From positions 62,001 to 126,000 of the forward strand of contig NZ_BSTL01000014.1 of the NCBI RefSeq assembly GCF_030269485.1: a stretch of DNA of 64,000 nucleotides. The letters run 5' to 3'. A model generated the notes under the pieces. That model was not told the DNA's origin. It searched no databases and saw only the letters and a program-made list of their open reading frames with translations. The stretch is from Actinoplanes sp. NBRC 103695 (GTDB lineage Bacteria; Actinomycetota; Actinomycetes; Mycobacteriales; Micromonosporaceae). This document shows, piece by piece, positions 1-10,400 of this stretch. The number at the start of each line of letters is the position of its first letter. The stretch's first letter is position 1. Both the position numbers and the translations under genes were made by a program.

Positions 1-334
1 AGATGTACGTCCAGGAAACGGCGAGCAGTACCGGATTACGCGACAGCCGCATCGCGGCCAGCACCACCCCGCCGAGAAACCCGAGCACGGCCCCCGCAAC
101 GGTCAGCTGCAACGTGACCAGCAACGCCCGCATGACGGAACGCTCGAAGAAGTACCCGCCGAACGTCCCCCAGTCCCACCCCGCATTGGTGGCAAGCCCA
201 TGAACGAACTGCGCCACCAGAACCAACACGGCCACTGTCCCGACCCACCGCCACGGATGCCGCGCCGCAACCACAACCGGCTCATCATCAGCATCAGCCG
301 CCCGACCCCTGCGCGGCGAGGTCAACAGGCTCAC
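1..334 (-). CDS. Amino-acid ABC transporter permease, HisM/GlnP type (N-terminal part, cut by window edge)
   Basis: The first 111 or so residues of an inner-membrane permease are visible; the gene continues beyond base 1. After a charged N-terminal tail (about residues 1-30) comes a first membrane helix (about 31-47). The stretch RALLVTLQLTVAGAVLGFLG with the following RLSRNP then matches the start of the BPD_transp_1/HisM fold, where family members read as a TLxLT helix followed by a short R-S turn. Such permeases work with a periplasmic-type binding lipoprotein and an ATPase to import polar amino acids. The start is the GTG at 334. It has no Shine-Dalgarno sequence, but a -10 box lies 7 bases upstream, which fits a leaderless mRNA. 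Substrate cannot be told from this fragment. Confidence 0.75.
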   Translation of the reverse strand, partial: MSLLTSPRRGRAADADDEPVVVAARHPWRWVGTVAVLVLVAQFVHGLATNAGWDWGTFGGYFFERSVMRALLVTLQLTVAGAVLGFLGGVVLAAMRLSRNPVLLAVSWTYI

Positions 335-371
335 AACAAGGACGCTAGATTCACCACCCGATAACGCTCAA
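335..371 (-). promoter_or_regulatory. Likely leaderless promoter of the amino-acid permease gene
   Basis: Read on the minus strand, TTGAGC (371-366) and TAGCGT (347-342) are spaced by 18 bases. The -10 fits the actinobacterial TANNNT pattern and ends 7 bases before the GTG start, so transcription would begin at or next to the start codon. This is inferred from sequence only. Confidence 0.45.
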
Positions 372-765
372 GTCCTATCGGCTAGATATGCAATACCAAC
401 TTGTTTCAGCCCGCCCCGCACCCGTTCCAAGCTCGCGCGGGCCGCCGTTCACCGCGGGGCCGGGCTCACCGCCCGCGCCCGTTTCAACTGGCCCGCGCCC
501 GTCTCAAGCCCGCGCGTGGGCCGCCATTCACCCCGAGCCGAGCCCACCGCCCCCGCCCGCACCCGGGCCGACGCGGACTACAACGAGCGCGAGCGTGGCC
601 ACGCTCGCCGCCCGCGCCCGCCTCAACCGGCCCGCGCCCGCCTCAACCGGCCCACGCCTGGCTCAACCGGCCCGCGCCCGCCTCAACCGGCCCGCGCCCG
701 CCTCAACCGGCCCGCGCCCGCCTCAACCGGCCCACGCCTGGCTCAACCGGCCCGCGCCGAGAGGG
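372..765. other. Intergenic region without a recognisable gene; degenerate GC-rich repeats
   Basis: Between the permease promoter and the GntR stop codon lies very GC-rich, low-complexity DNA. A degenerate duplication pairs about 433-480 with 510-558, and a 20-bp tandem array follows from 611. Open frames here translate to Pro/Arg/Ala repeats and match no family I know. I see no promoter or RNA gene. Confidence 0.6.
611..758. repeat. 20-bp tandem repeat array (7 copies plus a partial)
   Basis: The unit CCCGCGCCCGCCTCAACCGG starts at 611 and recurs every 20 bp. Copies 3 (651-670) and 7 (731-750) share the variant CCCACGCCTGGCTCAACCGG, so there is a higher-order 80-bp period. This suggests growth by duplication of a four-unit block. 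The 20-bp unit is not a multiple of 3, so the array is unlikely to be coding. Confidence 0.9.
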
Positions 766-1527
766 TCAGCGGAGGGTCCGGTAGGAGGAACTCGTCACGC
801 CGGCGGTGTGGGTGGCGCGGACCTCGATCAGCTCGCCCAGGATGGTTGCCCGGTCGAAGACCACCGGCGTGTCGTCGCCGCCGAAGCTGACCCGGTCGCT
901 GTGCAGCACCGGCGCCCCGGCCGGGCGGTTCAGCAGCGCCGACAGTCCCTCCTCGAGCAGAGCCGGCGAGAGCCGCTCCTCGGCGCGCACCACCGTCGTG
1001 CCGGTCGAGGCGAGCGCGTCGTACAGCGAGGTCGCCGCCAGGTCCGCGCCCGCCATGCGTCCCGCGTACTCCCCCGGGATCCAGGACGTCTGGTGGATCG
1101 CAGGAGTGGTCCCGAGCCGACGCAACCGCTCGATACGCAGCCCCGGCGCACCGGCGGCCAGCCCGAGCCGCTCGGCCACCCAGCCCGGCAGCGGACCCTC
1201 CTCGCGCGCCAAGACGACGGTGTCCACCGTGTGCCCCTGCGCACGCAGATCGTCGGAGAGACTGCGTAACGGACCCATCGTGTGCGCCGCCTTGGGCCCG
1301 GAGACAAAGGTCCCGCGGCCCGGCTCCTGAGTAACCAGACCCTGGTCGGCAAGCAGCCCCAAAGCCTGACGCAGAGTCATGAGCGTGACCCCGTAGGACG
1401 CGCTCAGCTCCCGTTGCGCCGGCAGCGCCTGCCCGGCCCGGTACTCCCCGATCGCAATACGGTGCTGAAGGTCCGCCGCAATGGTGGCGTACTTCGGCTC
1501 GCGCCGTTCGCCGTCCCTCACCACCAC
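766..1527 (-). CDS. GntR/HutC-family transcriptional regulator
   Basis: This predicted 253-residue cytoplasmic repressor has an N-terminal winged helix-turn-helix (about residues 10-75, with LPAQRELSASYGVTLMTLRQ as recognition region and the wing ending GRGTFVSG). A UTRA ligand-binding domain covers about 95-245. HutC-subfamily proteins bind a small metabolite (sugar phosphate, histidine derivative and similar) in the UTRA domain and release DNA. I chose the first GTG of a GTG-GTG-GTG run because GGAG at 1537-1534 lies 6 bases before it; the second GTG (1524) is equally plausible. An upstream extension would consist of repeat DNA. Its target is not evident: trpBA ends 434 bp upstream on the same strand and the permease lies downstream. 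Confidence 0.85.
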   Translation of the reverse strand: MVVRDGERREPKYATIAADLQHRIAIGEYRAGQALPAQRELSASYGVTLMTLRQALGLLADQGLVTQEPGRGTFVSGPKAAHTMGPLRSLSDDLRAQGHTVDTVVLAREEGPLPGWVAERLGLAAGAPGLRIERLRRLGTTPAIHQTSWIPGEYAGRMAGADLAATSLYDALASTGTTVVRAEERLSPALLEEGLSALLNRPAGAPVLHSDRVSFGGDDTPVVFDRATILGELIEVRATHTAGVTSSSYRTLR

Positions 1528-1876
1528 TAGCCGCTCCGTCAATAATCCAGGCCGTCCGACACCGGCGTTCCGGCATCCCACCCTGCCAGCGCCGACAACC
1601 CAGCGTCCCGGCAAGTCTGCCAGTCCAGTCCTCGGCGCCGGCGTCCCGGCGAACCCTGTCCACCGCCGGCGTCCCGGCAAGGCCGCCCGCCCAAGCCAGC
1701 GTCCCGGCGCGACCGTCGACCGCCCAGCGCCGGCTCGCCGAAGCCATCACCTGGGCCGCCAGCGCGCCGGCTGGCACCGCTACGACATTCTGGCGCCCCG
1801 GCGACCCTGTTGCTCGTCCAGGCCAGCCGACCCCGCCACCATCGAACGGCACAGCGCCTTGCCACTCGGCGAACCC
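1528..1876. other. Intergenic region with dispersed GCGTCCCGGC elements, no gene seen
   Basis: Between trpA and the GntR gene, about five copies of a GCGTCCCGGC core, often preceded by GCCG, are scattered across 1557-1710. The rest is GC-rich without a convincing coding frame. The GntR promoter must lie near 1530-1570, but I cannot pick it out. Confidence 0.5.
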
Positions 1877-1982
1877 GTCAGGCATCGAGACCGTCCAGCC
1901 CCGGCATCCGGCGACGCCGTCAGGCATCGACGCCGTCCAGCCCCGGCATCCGGCGACGCCGTCAGGCATCGAGACCGTCCAG
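1877..1982. repeat. 42-bp tandem repeat that duplicates the trpA 3' end including its stop codon
   Basis: Units start at 1877, 1919 and 1961 (the last one partial). The 1961 copy lies in the trpA 3' end and contains its last codons and TGA. The other two copies lie just downstream of trpA and repeat the coding of Leu-Asp-Gly-(Leu/Val)-Asp-Ala-stop. Copy 2 carries GTC in place of CTC. Because 42 is a multiple of 3, every copy keeps the trpA frame, so each unit would end at its own stop codon. Confidence 0.9.
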
Positions 1983-2738
1983 CGCCGCGCGCATCCCGGT
2001 GAGGCTCACCCCGACATCGCCTGGTGAGGAGCCGTCCAGCACCTGCTGCATCAAGGTCGAGCCCACGATAACACCGTCGGCCTCGACCACCGCGGCACGC
2101 GCGGTCGCCGGCGAGGACACGCCGAATCCGAGGAGCACCGGCAGATCGGTGACCGCCTTCACGGACCGCGCCAGCTCCCCCGCCGACGCCGGCAGGGCCG
2201 CCCGCGCGCCGGTGGTGCCCATCAGGCTGACCGCGTAGACGTAGCCGCCACTGCGCCCGGCGATCTCCCGCCGTCGCTCCCGAGTGGTCGCCGGCGACAC
2301 GAGCAGCACAAGGTCGAGCCCGGTCGCCGCGGCCAGCAGTTCGTCGGCCTCGTCGACCGGCACATCCGGCACGATCAGCCCGGAGAAGCCGGCGTCCCGA
2401 AGCGCCGCGCAGAACCACTCGGCGCCTCGCCGGAAGACCAGGTTCGCGTACGTCATCGCGACCACCGGCACCGGAAGGCTGAGCCGGGAGACGTCGGTGA
2501 GGATGCTGTCGATGGTGGCGCCGCGGGCCAGAGCCGCGTCCGAGGCGCGCTGGATGGCGGGACCGTCGAGCATCGGGTCGGAGAACGGCAACCCGACCTC
2601 CAGGACGTCGGCGCCGGCGTCGGCCGCGGCGTGCAGATAGTCGGTCCAGTCGCCGGCCAGCCCGCCGGTCACGTACGGAACGAGCAGCTTGCGGCCCGAG
2701 TCCCGGACCCGGCGCGTGTGTGTCTCCAGGACGTTCAT
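1962..2738 (-). CDS. trpA: Tryptophan synthase alpha chain
   Basis: The 258-residue TIM-barrel subunit converts indole-3-glycerol phosphate to indole, which is channelled to TrpB for condensation with serine. The catalytic pair is visible as Glu47 in DVLEVGLPFSDP and Asp58 in DPMLDGP. The phosphate-binding GFGVSSP and the C-terminal VIVGST loop are also present. Length is normal for the family. The ATG overlaps the trpB stop (ATGA at 2738-2735), so the pair is translationally coupled. No other trp gene is near, so this is a split or supplementary trpBA pair. The last codons belong to a 42-bp tandem repeat that continues past the stop. Confidence 0.97.
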   Translation of the reverse strand: MNVLETHTRRVRDSGRKLLVPYVTGGLAGDWTDYLHAAADAGADVLEVGLPFSDPMLDGPAIQRASDAALARGATIDSILTDVSRLSLPVPVVAMTYANLVFRRGAEWFCAALRDAGFSGLIVPDVPVDEADELLAAATGLDLVLLVSPATTRERRREIAGRSGGYVYAVSLMGTTGARAALPASAGELARSVKAVTDLPVLLGFGVSSPATARAAVVEADGVIVGSTLMQQVLDGSSPGDVGVSLTGMRAALDGLDA

Positions 2739-3880
2739 GCCAGCTCCATCAGGGTCGCCATGTCCTTGTCGCCACGGCCGGACAGGGTCAGCAACACCGT
2801 CGCGCCGGCCGGCACCTCGCCGGATGCGGCGGCGTTGATCAGCCACGCGACGGCGTGCGCGGACTCGAGGGCGCAGATGATCCCCTCGGTGCGGGCGAGC
2901 CGATGCACGGCCGCCACGACGTCGGTGTCGCCCACCGTCACGTAACGCGCCTGGCCGGTGCTTGCGAAGTGGGCGTGCTCCGGGCCCACGCCGGGGTAGT
3001 CCAGCCCCGGAGCGATCGAGTGCGCCTCCGCGATCTGACCGTCGGCGTCCTGCAGCACTCGCGTCCGGAATCCGTGCAGGATGCCGTCCGAGCCGGCTGT
3101 CACCGCCGCGCCGCCCTCCGCCTCGACGCCGATCAGCCGAGCCGACGTGTCGAGAAAGCCCGCGAACGTGCCGGCGGCGTTGGAGCCGCCACCGACGCAG
3201 GCGACGACGTAGTCCGGGACGGCCGTGACCTGACTGCGCGCCTCGTCGCCGATCACCCGCTGGAACTCGCGCACCATCCACGGGTAGGGATGCGGGCCCA
3301 TGACCGAGCCCAGACAGTAGTGGCTGTCGTCGACGGCCGTGACCCAGTGCCGCAGCGCCTCGGTGCACGCGTCCTTCAGGGTCCGGCTGCCGGTGCTCAC
3401 CGGGATCACCTCGGCGCCCAGCGTCCGCATGCGGAACACGTTGAGCTGCTGCCGCTCGATGTCCCGCTCACCCATGAACACCGTCGTCGCCATGCCGAGC
3501 AGCGCGCCCGCGGTGGCGGTGGCCACGCCGTGCGAACCGGCGCCGGTCTCCGCGATCAACCGGGCCTTGCCCATCCGCTGTGCGAGCAGCGCCTGACCCA
3601 GCACGTTGTTGATCTTGTGAGACCCGGTGTGCGCCAGATCCTCGCGCTTGAGCAGGAGGGTGACGCCCAGCTCCGCCGAGAGACGCAGGGCGGGCGTCAG
3701 TGGCGTGGGGCGCCCGGCGTAGACGCTCAGGATCTCGGCGAGCCGGTCGCGGAAGACCGGGTCGTGCCATGCCTCGGTGAAGGCCCGCTCGACGTCCTCG
3801 CAGGCCGGAATCAGCGACTCGGGAACGAACCGGCCGCCGTAGATCCCGAAGCGGCTTCGCTCGACAGTTCTAGAACTCAT
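2735..3880 (-). CDS. trpB: Tryptophan synthase beta chain
   Basis: This 381-residue PLP enzyme joins indole and L-serine to tryptophan in a complex with TrpA. Hallmarks are GGRFVPE near residue 15, the PLP lysine Lys89 in HTGSHKINN, the AETGAGSHG loop and the phosphate-binding VACVGGGSNAAG. It is of the standard TrpB1 type. The ATG at 3880 has no clear Shine-Dalgarno sequence. Codons 2-5 (AGT TCT AGA ACT) contain a palindrome repeated 44 bp upstream, which suggests control at the transcription start. The gene diverges from the beta-glucosidase gene. Confidence 0.97.
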   Translation of the reverse strand: MSSRTVERSRFGIYGGRFVPESLIPACEDVERAFTEAWHDPVFRDRLAEILSVYAGRPTPLTPALRLSAELGVTLLLKREDLAHTGSHKINNVLGQALLAQRMGKARLIAETGAGSHGVATATAGALLGMATTVFMGERDIERQQLNVFRMRTLGAEVIPVSTGSRTLKDACTEALRHWVTAVDDSHYCLGSVMGPHPYPWMVREFQRVIGDEARSQVTAVPDYVVACVGGGSNAAGTFAGFLDTSARLIGVEAEGGAAVTAGSDGILHGFRTRVLQDADGQIAEAHSIAPGLDYPGVGPEHAHFASTGQARYVTVGDTDVVAAVHRLARTEGIICALESAHAVAWLINAAASGEVPAGATVLLTLSGRGDKDMATLMELA

Positions 3881-3920
3881 GCGGTAAGTTGTAGCACAGC
3901 GAAGGCGGGAGTTCTAGAAC
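3866..3920. promoter_or_regulatory. Divergent trpBA/beta-glucosidase control region with two GTTCTAGAAC palindromes
   Basis: Perfect 10-bp palindromes GTTCTAGAAC occur at 3867-3876 (inside trpB codons 2-5) and 3911-3920, with centres 44 bp apart (about four helical turns). On the minus strand, TACAAC at 3893-3888 sits 7 bases before the trpB ATG as a possible -10, which puts the outer palindrome over the -35 region. CTAG is rare in DNA of this composition, so two copies look selected. The cognate regulator is not known from the sequence. Confidence 0.55.
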
Positions 3921-3944
3921 GGGAAAGAGAGGGGGAAGAGAGGT

Positions 3945-5267
<1,323 letters not shown>

Positions 5268-5711
5268 GCAACAGCCGGAGGCGGACGGTCAGCGCGCCAG
5301 CCAGCGCGGGCAAAGGCGTGCGGCTTGCGGGCGGCCCGGGCGGACAGCGGGCGCGATTTGGTGGCCGGCCCGGGCGGCCGACGCGAGTGACCGGCGCGGC
5401 CAACAAGCGCGGGCAGGCCAGCGCACGACGTGGGGCGGACGGCCCGCCGGCGGGCGGCCCAGCGCGGGCGACCCGCCCGGGTGGGTGGCCCAAGTGGGTA
5501 GCCGGCGCGGGCGGCCCAAGTGGGCGGCCGGCGCGAGCAGCCCAAGTGGGCGGCCGGCGCGAGCAGCCCAAGTGGGCGGCCGGCGCGAGCAGCCCAAGTG
5601 GGCGGCCGGCGCGGGTAGCCGCCGACGTGGGGCAGACAGCCCGCCGGCGGGCGGCCCAAGTGGGCGGCCAAAGTGGGTAGCCTGGCGCAGGCGGCGGCGG
5701 GCAGCCGTCCG
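5268..5711. other. Intergenic region between convergent genes, filled with repeats; no gene seen
   Basis: The gap between the stops of the GH1 and heparinase-like genes is almost entirely GC-rich repeat DNA. A roughly 34-bp segment beginning ACGTGGGGC occurs near 5428 and again near 5624, flanking a 26-bp tandem array. No separate hairpin terminator stands out. Confidence 0.6.
5489..5618. repeat. 26-bp tandem repeat array (5 copies)
   Basis: Units beginning CCCAAGTGGGCGGCCGGCGC start at 5489, 5515, 5541, 5567 and 5593 with exactly 26-bp spacing. Copy 1 shows slightly more divergence. A degenerate further copy occurs near 5652. The unit contains the small palindrome CCCAAGTGGG-like core, so transcripts from either side could fold repeatedly. 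Confidence 0.9.
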
Positions 5712-7379
5712 TTAGGCGGGCAGCCGGACGAGCGACATCCCGTCCGCCGAGTAGTGGCTGCGGGGACCGGACGCCGACGTGACCTCGAAGCGCGTCGAGC
5801 ATTCGGGGCCGTCGTTGCGCACGGTGATCTGGTAGGCGGGCTGCTTGACGCCCTCCTTGGGGAAGTGCCAGCCCGCCGCCGCGTTGCCAATGGCGCCGTG
5901 TTGGACGGCTTCGACGCGGCCGGTCGTTGTCACGGTGAGGATGCGGCCGGCGGGGTGGCGGAAGGTCAGGCGCGTCGGGCTGTGGGAGAGCAGGGTCCAC
6001 TTCGGGTCGAGGTGCCAGGACTGGCGCCATTCGGTGGCGTTGTGGAAGAGGTCGGAGACGGTCATCGCGGCCGGGTCGACGGCGATCGTCCGGGTGTGCG
6101 GGTCCTGGTAGATCTTGTCCTGGACGGTGATCTCGTGGCGGAGCGGGGCGAAGGTCGACACGGCGACGTCGGCCGGCGCCTGGGTCACGAAGCCTGGGGA
6201 CGGGACCGCCACATTGGTGGCCTGCGGGGTCATCTGGTAGATCCAGAACGGGTCGTCGCGGTTGTAGCTGTATCTCCCTGGGCCGACCAGCACTCGCACG
6301 CCCTGGGTTGCGAAGGTCACCGCACCTGCCTGGTCGCGGTGGCCGTGTGCGCGGCGGGCGGGGCCGTACCGGACCGTGTAGTGGGCTGTCTGCGGGTCGG
6401 TCCAGCTCCACCGGCCGGCGATGAGCCCGGCCTTGTCGTCGCGGACCGAGCGCGCTTCGCCCAGGTCCATGGGCCGGCCTTTGAGTTCGTCGGAGTCGCC
6501 GTACTGGGCGATCGTCCCGTCGGGCTGGGTCATCCACGCCAGCATCCGGTAGGCCTTGTCGACGGTGTCGCGGATCTTGGCGACCACGCCGGCGCTGCCG
6601 GGCGAGCCGGCGAGCAGGTCGGCTGCCTTGTCCCACTGGGAGGCGTTGAACTGCTGGTAGCCGGATGCCTGTTCCATGGAGGTGCCCATCGGGGAGAACG
6701 CCTTGGGCGCCTCCCGGGACATCCGGAGCAGGGCGACCTTCTTCCAGTAGGGGCGGTGCAGCAGGTCAGCCGCCCGGAACAGCTGGATGCAGGCCATCAG
6801 GCCGTGGTTGTGGACGGGGCGGTAGGGCGGCCCGTAGTAGCGCTGGTCCAGTTGCACCGCGGCGTCGGCGACCATGCCGGGGATGAGGGCGGGCGCCCGG
6901 GTCAGCGCGTACAGGCAGTTGGCGGTTTCCAGGCGGCGCATCGCGGTGCCCTCGTCCCACCCGTGTTTGACGTTGTGCGGGTCCGGGTTCTCCCGGTGGA
7001 ACGCGACGGTCTGGGCGATCAGCTCGGCCAGCACGTCCGACCGGCCATCGTTGTAGGCGCGGACCGCCACCGGTCGCATCCAGGCCAGCCCGAGGAACCG
7101 CAGTTTCCAGCCCAGGTCGGCGACGGGCGTGTTTCGCCAGGTGGTGGCGGGGATGCGCCCGACCACGAACGGCTGCGCCGGCTGCAGACGCACCGTGATC
7201 GGTTTCCCGGTCTCCGGGAGGCGGTCGCGCTGTGGTGGCCCGCAGCGGGAGTCGGCGGCCGGGATGTCCGGCCAGATGGGCCGCGCCGTCGTTGGTGCCG
7301 ACGACGCGGCCTGGGTCGATGCCACCAGGACACAACCGACCACAATGGACATGAGACGTTGCCAAGCGTTCCCCCGCAT
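5712..7379 (-). CDS. Secreted heparinase II/III-like polysaccharide lyase
   Basis: The 555-residue protein starts with a signal peptide (about residues 1-28, ending near AASSA). An alpha/alpha-toroid domain (about 60-300) follows, then a beta-sandwich. The heparinase II/III C-terminal signature is visible as ARRAHGHRDQAGAVTF, where the HGH-D histidine and aspartate line up with the family's active region, followed by VLVGPGRYSYN. The family cleaves uronic-acid-containing polysaccharides by beta-elimination; the substrate here is unknown. The gene is last in a minus-strand run after the acylase gene (54-bp gap), so it may be co-expressed with that second exported enzyme. Confidence 0.8.
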   Translation of the reverse strand: MRGNAWQRLMSIVVGCVLVASTQAASSAPTTARPIWPDIPAADSRCGPPQRDRLPETGKPITVRLQPAQPFVVGRIPATTWRNTPVADLGWKLRFLGLAWMRPVAVRAYNDGRSDVLAELIAQTVAFHRENPDPHNVKHGWDEGTAMRRLETANCLYALTRAPALIPGMVADAAVQLDQRYYGPPYRPVHNHGLMACIQLFRAADLLHRPYWKKVALLRMSREAPKAFSPMGTSMEQASGYQQFNASQWDKAADLLAGSPGSAGVVAKIRDTVDKAYRMLAWMTQPDGTIAQYGDSDELKGRPMDLGEARSVRDDKAGLIAGRWSWTDPQTAHYTVRYGPARRAHGHRDQAGAVTFATQGVRVLVGPGRYSYNRDDPFWIYQMTPQATNVAVPSPGFVTQAPADVAVSTFAPLRHEITVQDKIYQDPHTRTIAVDPAAMTVSDLFHNATEWRQSWHLDPKWTLLSHSPTRLTFRHPAGRILTVTTTGRVEAVQHGAIGNAAAGWHFPKEGVKQPAYQITVRNDGPECSTRFEVTSASGPRSHYSADGMSLVRLPA

Positions 7380-7433
7380 GCCTGTTCGACGCTCGGGGGG
7401 CGCGAACTGTTGCAGCGAACACCCGATCGTGGA

Positions 7434-10400
7434 TTACCGTGCGTAAACCTCCAGCTCATAGAGGGAGAAGCCGTAGGACGTGGCCCGGGTCTGCCCGAAC
7501 ACGCGCAGATATCGGGCGCTCCGGGCGGGGAAGGTGACCGTGTCGAGGCCGCCGTTCGCCCCGGTCACGGTGGCCGCGGTGGTCCAGGTGGTGCCGTCCG
7601 GCGAGGTTTCGACGCGGTACGCGGACGCGTACGCCGCCTCCCACCGGATCAGGACCCGCGCCACCGTGCGCGAGCTCCCCAGGTCGACCCGCAGCCACTG
7701 GTTGTCCGCCCAGGAACTGGCCCACCGTGTGCCGACATTCCCGTCGACCGCGTTGGCCGCCGGGTTGCCGCTCTGTGTGCTCGATGCGGTGACGGGCCGG
7801 CCGAGGGCGAGGTTGCTGATGTCGTCGCCGCGCCCGGCCGGGAACGAGATCACCTGCTGGTAGGTGGGCCGGTTCTGCCACGCGATCATCCGGTGTTTGA
7901 TGCCGCCGAGCGGCGACTGCACGATCGCGTCCGCGCACCACTGGTCGCTGGCCGAGCAGTACGTGTCGGCCGGATACGTGGTGGCCGCGGGCTCGGCCAG
8001 CGCCGCCGACAGGCTCGTCAGCAGGGCGCTCCGGCAGGCCGGCACGCTGCCGCCGCCGCAGTAGGAGACGGACCACCCCGGCACCGCGTCGCCGAGGACG
8101 GCCCGCAGATCCTTGTCCACCCAGCCCCACCAGCCGTACTGGAACGAGGAGCCCTTGTGCGCCTGCGACTCGTTGGCCGAGGTGGGCAGCGTCGACACCG
8201 GCCCGGTCTGCCCGCCCGACGGCGACTCGTTGATCTGCAGGGCGTCCACGAGGGAGGTGAACAACGCCGGATCCATCGATTGGAAGGCAGCGACCACCAG
8301 CCGGGGCCACCACGCGTCGAAAAGACGAATGGCGTCCGCGTCCCGATAGATCTTCGATCCGGCCGCTGTCTCCTGCCGGTGTGCGCCGGCCGCCAGCCAG
8401 GCGCGCAGCTTGGCCAGGGCAGCCACGGACGCGGGGTCGGTCACCGGGGCGGTGTCGATCACCCGGAGCAGCACCGGCAGCACGTCGGAGCCGCGCAGGT
8501 CCACGGTCGCCGCCGACTGCACGAGCTGGAGCAGGGACGCGCGGTCGTACCGGCGACCGGCCGCTATCCCGGCTCGCAGCGGAGCGTCCAGGAGATCACC
8601 GCGGTGCACCGACCCGAAGCTGAAGTTGCCGTCGGCGGCACTGAAGTCGGCGGCCTGCTTGTTGTTCCAGCTCACGAAGTAGTCCTGGTTGACCGCCTGG
8701 GGATGCGCGGCGACCGGCTGCTGCGAGAACGTATTGGCAGACGGATCCCAGCCCTGCCAATCGAATCCCGCGGACGTGGGGAGGTTGGGGTCGGCCCCCG
8801 GCGCACGCAGCGGCTGGGCGCCGGAGGTGTACATCGCCGTGTCCGTGGAGTTGACGTAGAACCAGTTGAAGGCGAACGAGATCTGCGAGGCGGAGTTCCG
8901 GAACGCGCCGGTCGTACCCATCTGGTCCTGCTCGTTGAACATCTGGAACCCGATCGCCGAGTCGGCCTCGTGCCGGTAGGTCGCCCGCAGGTGGGCGAAC
9001 GCCGTGGGTACGCCGCCGACCAGGCCACGCCAGCCGACCAGGCCGTAACGGGTGCGCTGCACGGTCAGCCGGTAGGACCCGGCCGCGGTGCTGTCGGCGG
9101 TGGTCGGCTTCCACGCGTTGGTCCTGGTCAGGCTCTCCATCGGCAGGCACTGGCCACGCATGAGGTAGCTGTTCGAGTTCACCGTCGGCGCGGCGCCGCC
9201 GGGTTCGCACAGCCGCAGCGCGAACGTGTCGGTGATGTCCTGGATCGACGAGGTGGCGCTCCACGCGTAGTCGGGGCCGCGGCCGATCAGCGTGTACAGG
9301 TTGAGCCCGCTGAACGCGATGCCGCGGGTGCTGATCCCCGGCCCGCGCAGTTCCTGCAGCATGAGCAGTTGCGGGGCGAAGTAGCCGGTCTGCGGTCCGA
9401 AGACCGCGACCGGGTGCCCGCTCGAGCTGTGTGCGGCGGAGACGATCGCCGCGTTGGACATGCCGCGGTGCGATTCAAAGCTGAGGGTACGCAAGGAGTC
9501 AGCGATCGCACTGTCGCCGGAGGAACCCGAGGCCGCCGAGCCGGTCCGGTCGAAGATCAGGGGGGCGGGTGCGGCGCTGCCGGCGTCCGGCATGGCGACC
9601 CCGGCGGCGTTCGGGTCGCCCGCACCGTACGGGAAGGATTGTCCGTTGTGCAGGGTGAGCACCGCCTCCGGGTCGTTCTGCGACCGGAACTGCTGCCACA
9701 CCTGGTCGCCCGCGGTGGCGCCGTACTTGGCCCGGGCGGCGATGCGCACCAGCGCGGACTGCATCTCGTGGCCGCCGCCCCCGCCGAACAGTCCGCCGAT
9801 GACGCCACCGATCGCGATCAGATCCTCGGGTACGAACGGCTCCGGCCCGCCCTCGTTGGTGATCGCGTCGAGGTGCCCGGTGAGCACGTACTCGCCGGGG
9901 CAGTCCCGGGCGGCCATGCAGTCGGCGATGTACTTGTTGATCCCGGCGAGATAGCTCTGCACGTCGGTGTAGAGCTGCGCTCCGCGCGTACCCGAAGCCC
10001 TGAGGTTGTTGATCTGCGCGGTCAGGTCGGTTTCGAGGTACGGCGACGTCCGCCAGACGCTCTGCTCCAGCTCACGGTTGCCGTCGGCGCCACCGGCGAA
10101 CGGGGTGAGCGTGCCCCGGCCGACGTGGCGCATCAGGTCCATCAGGAAGAGCCGGTCCTGCCCGCCCGCGTAGCCGGCCCCGAACATCGTCCCGGCGCGG
10201 GTCGTGCCGGTGATGTGCGGGATGCCGGCCTTCTTGTCGCGCACGATCGTGACGTCCGCGCGTGGCGAGTAGGTGCGCTCCACGTCGGCGGGGGCGACGC
10301 CGAAGGAGCTGTCGTTGAAGAACGAGTTGATCTGGTCGCCGGTCAGCCCGGTGTACCGGTAGCCGAGGTCGGCGTACGGCGTGAGTTGATCGTCGGAGTG

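Noticed and set aside
611..758. CRISPR-like appearance of the 20-bp array (and the 26-bp arrays at 5489 and 41641)
   Set aside because: Units are directly adjacent with no unique spacers, and no cas genes are in the window.
388..1269. Plus-strand Pro/Ala/Arg-rich frame through the 20-bp repeats
   Set aside because: Its N-terminal part is repeat DNA and its C-terminal part is antisense to the GntR gene; there is no recognisable domain and no credible start site.
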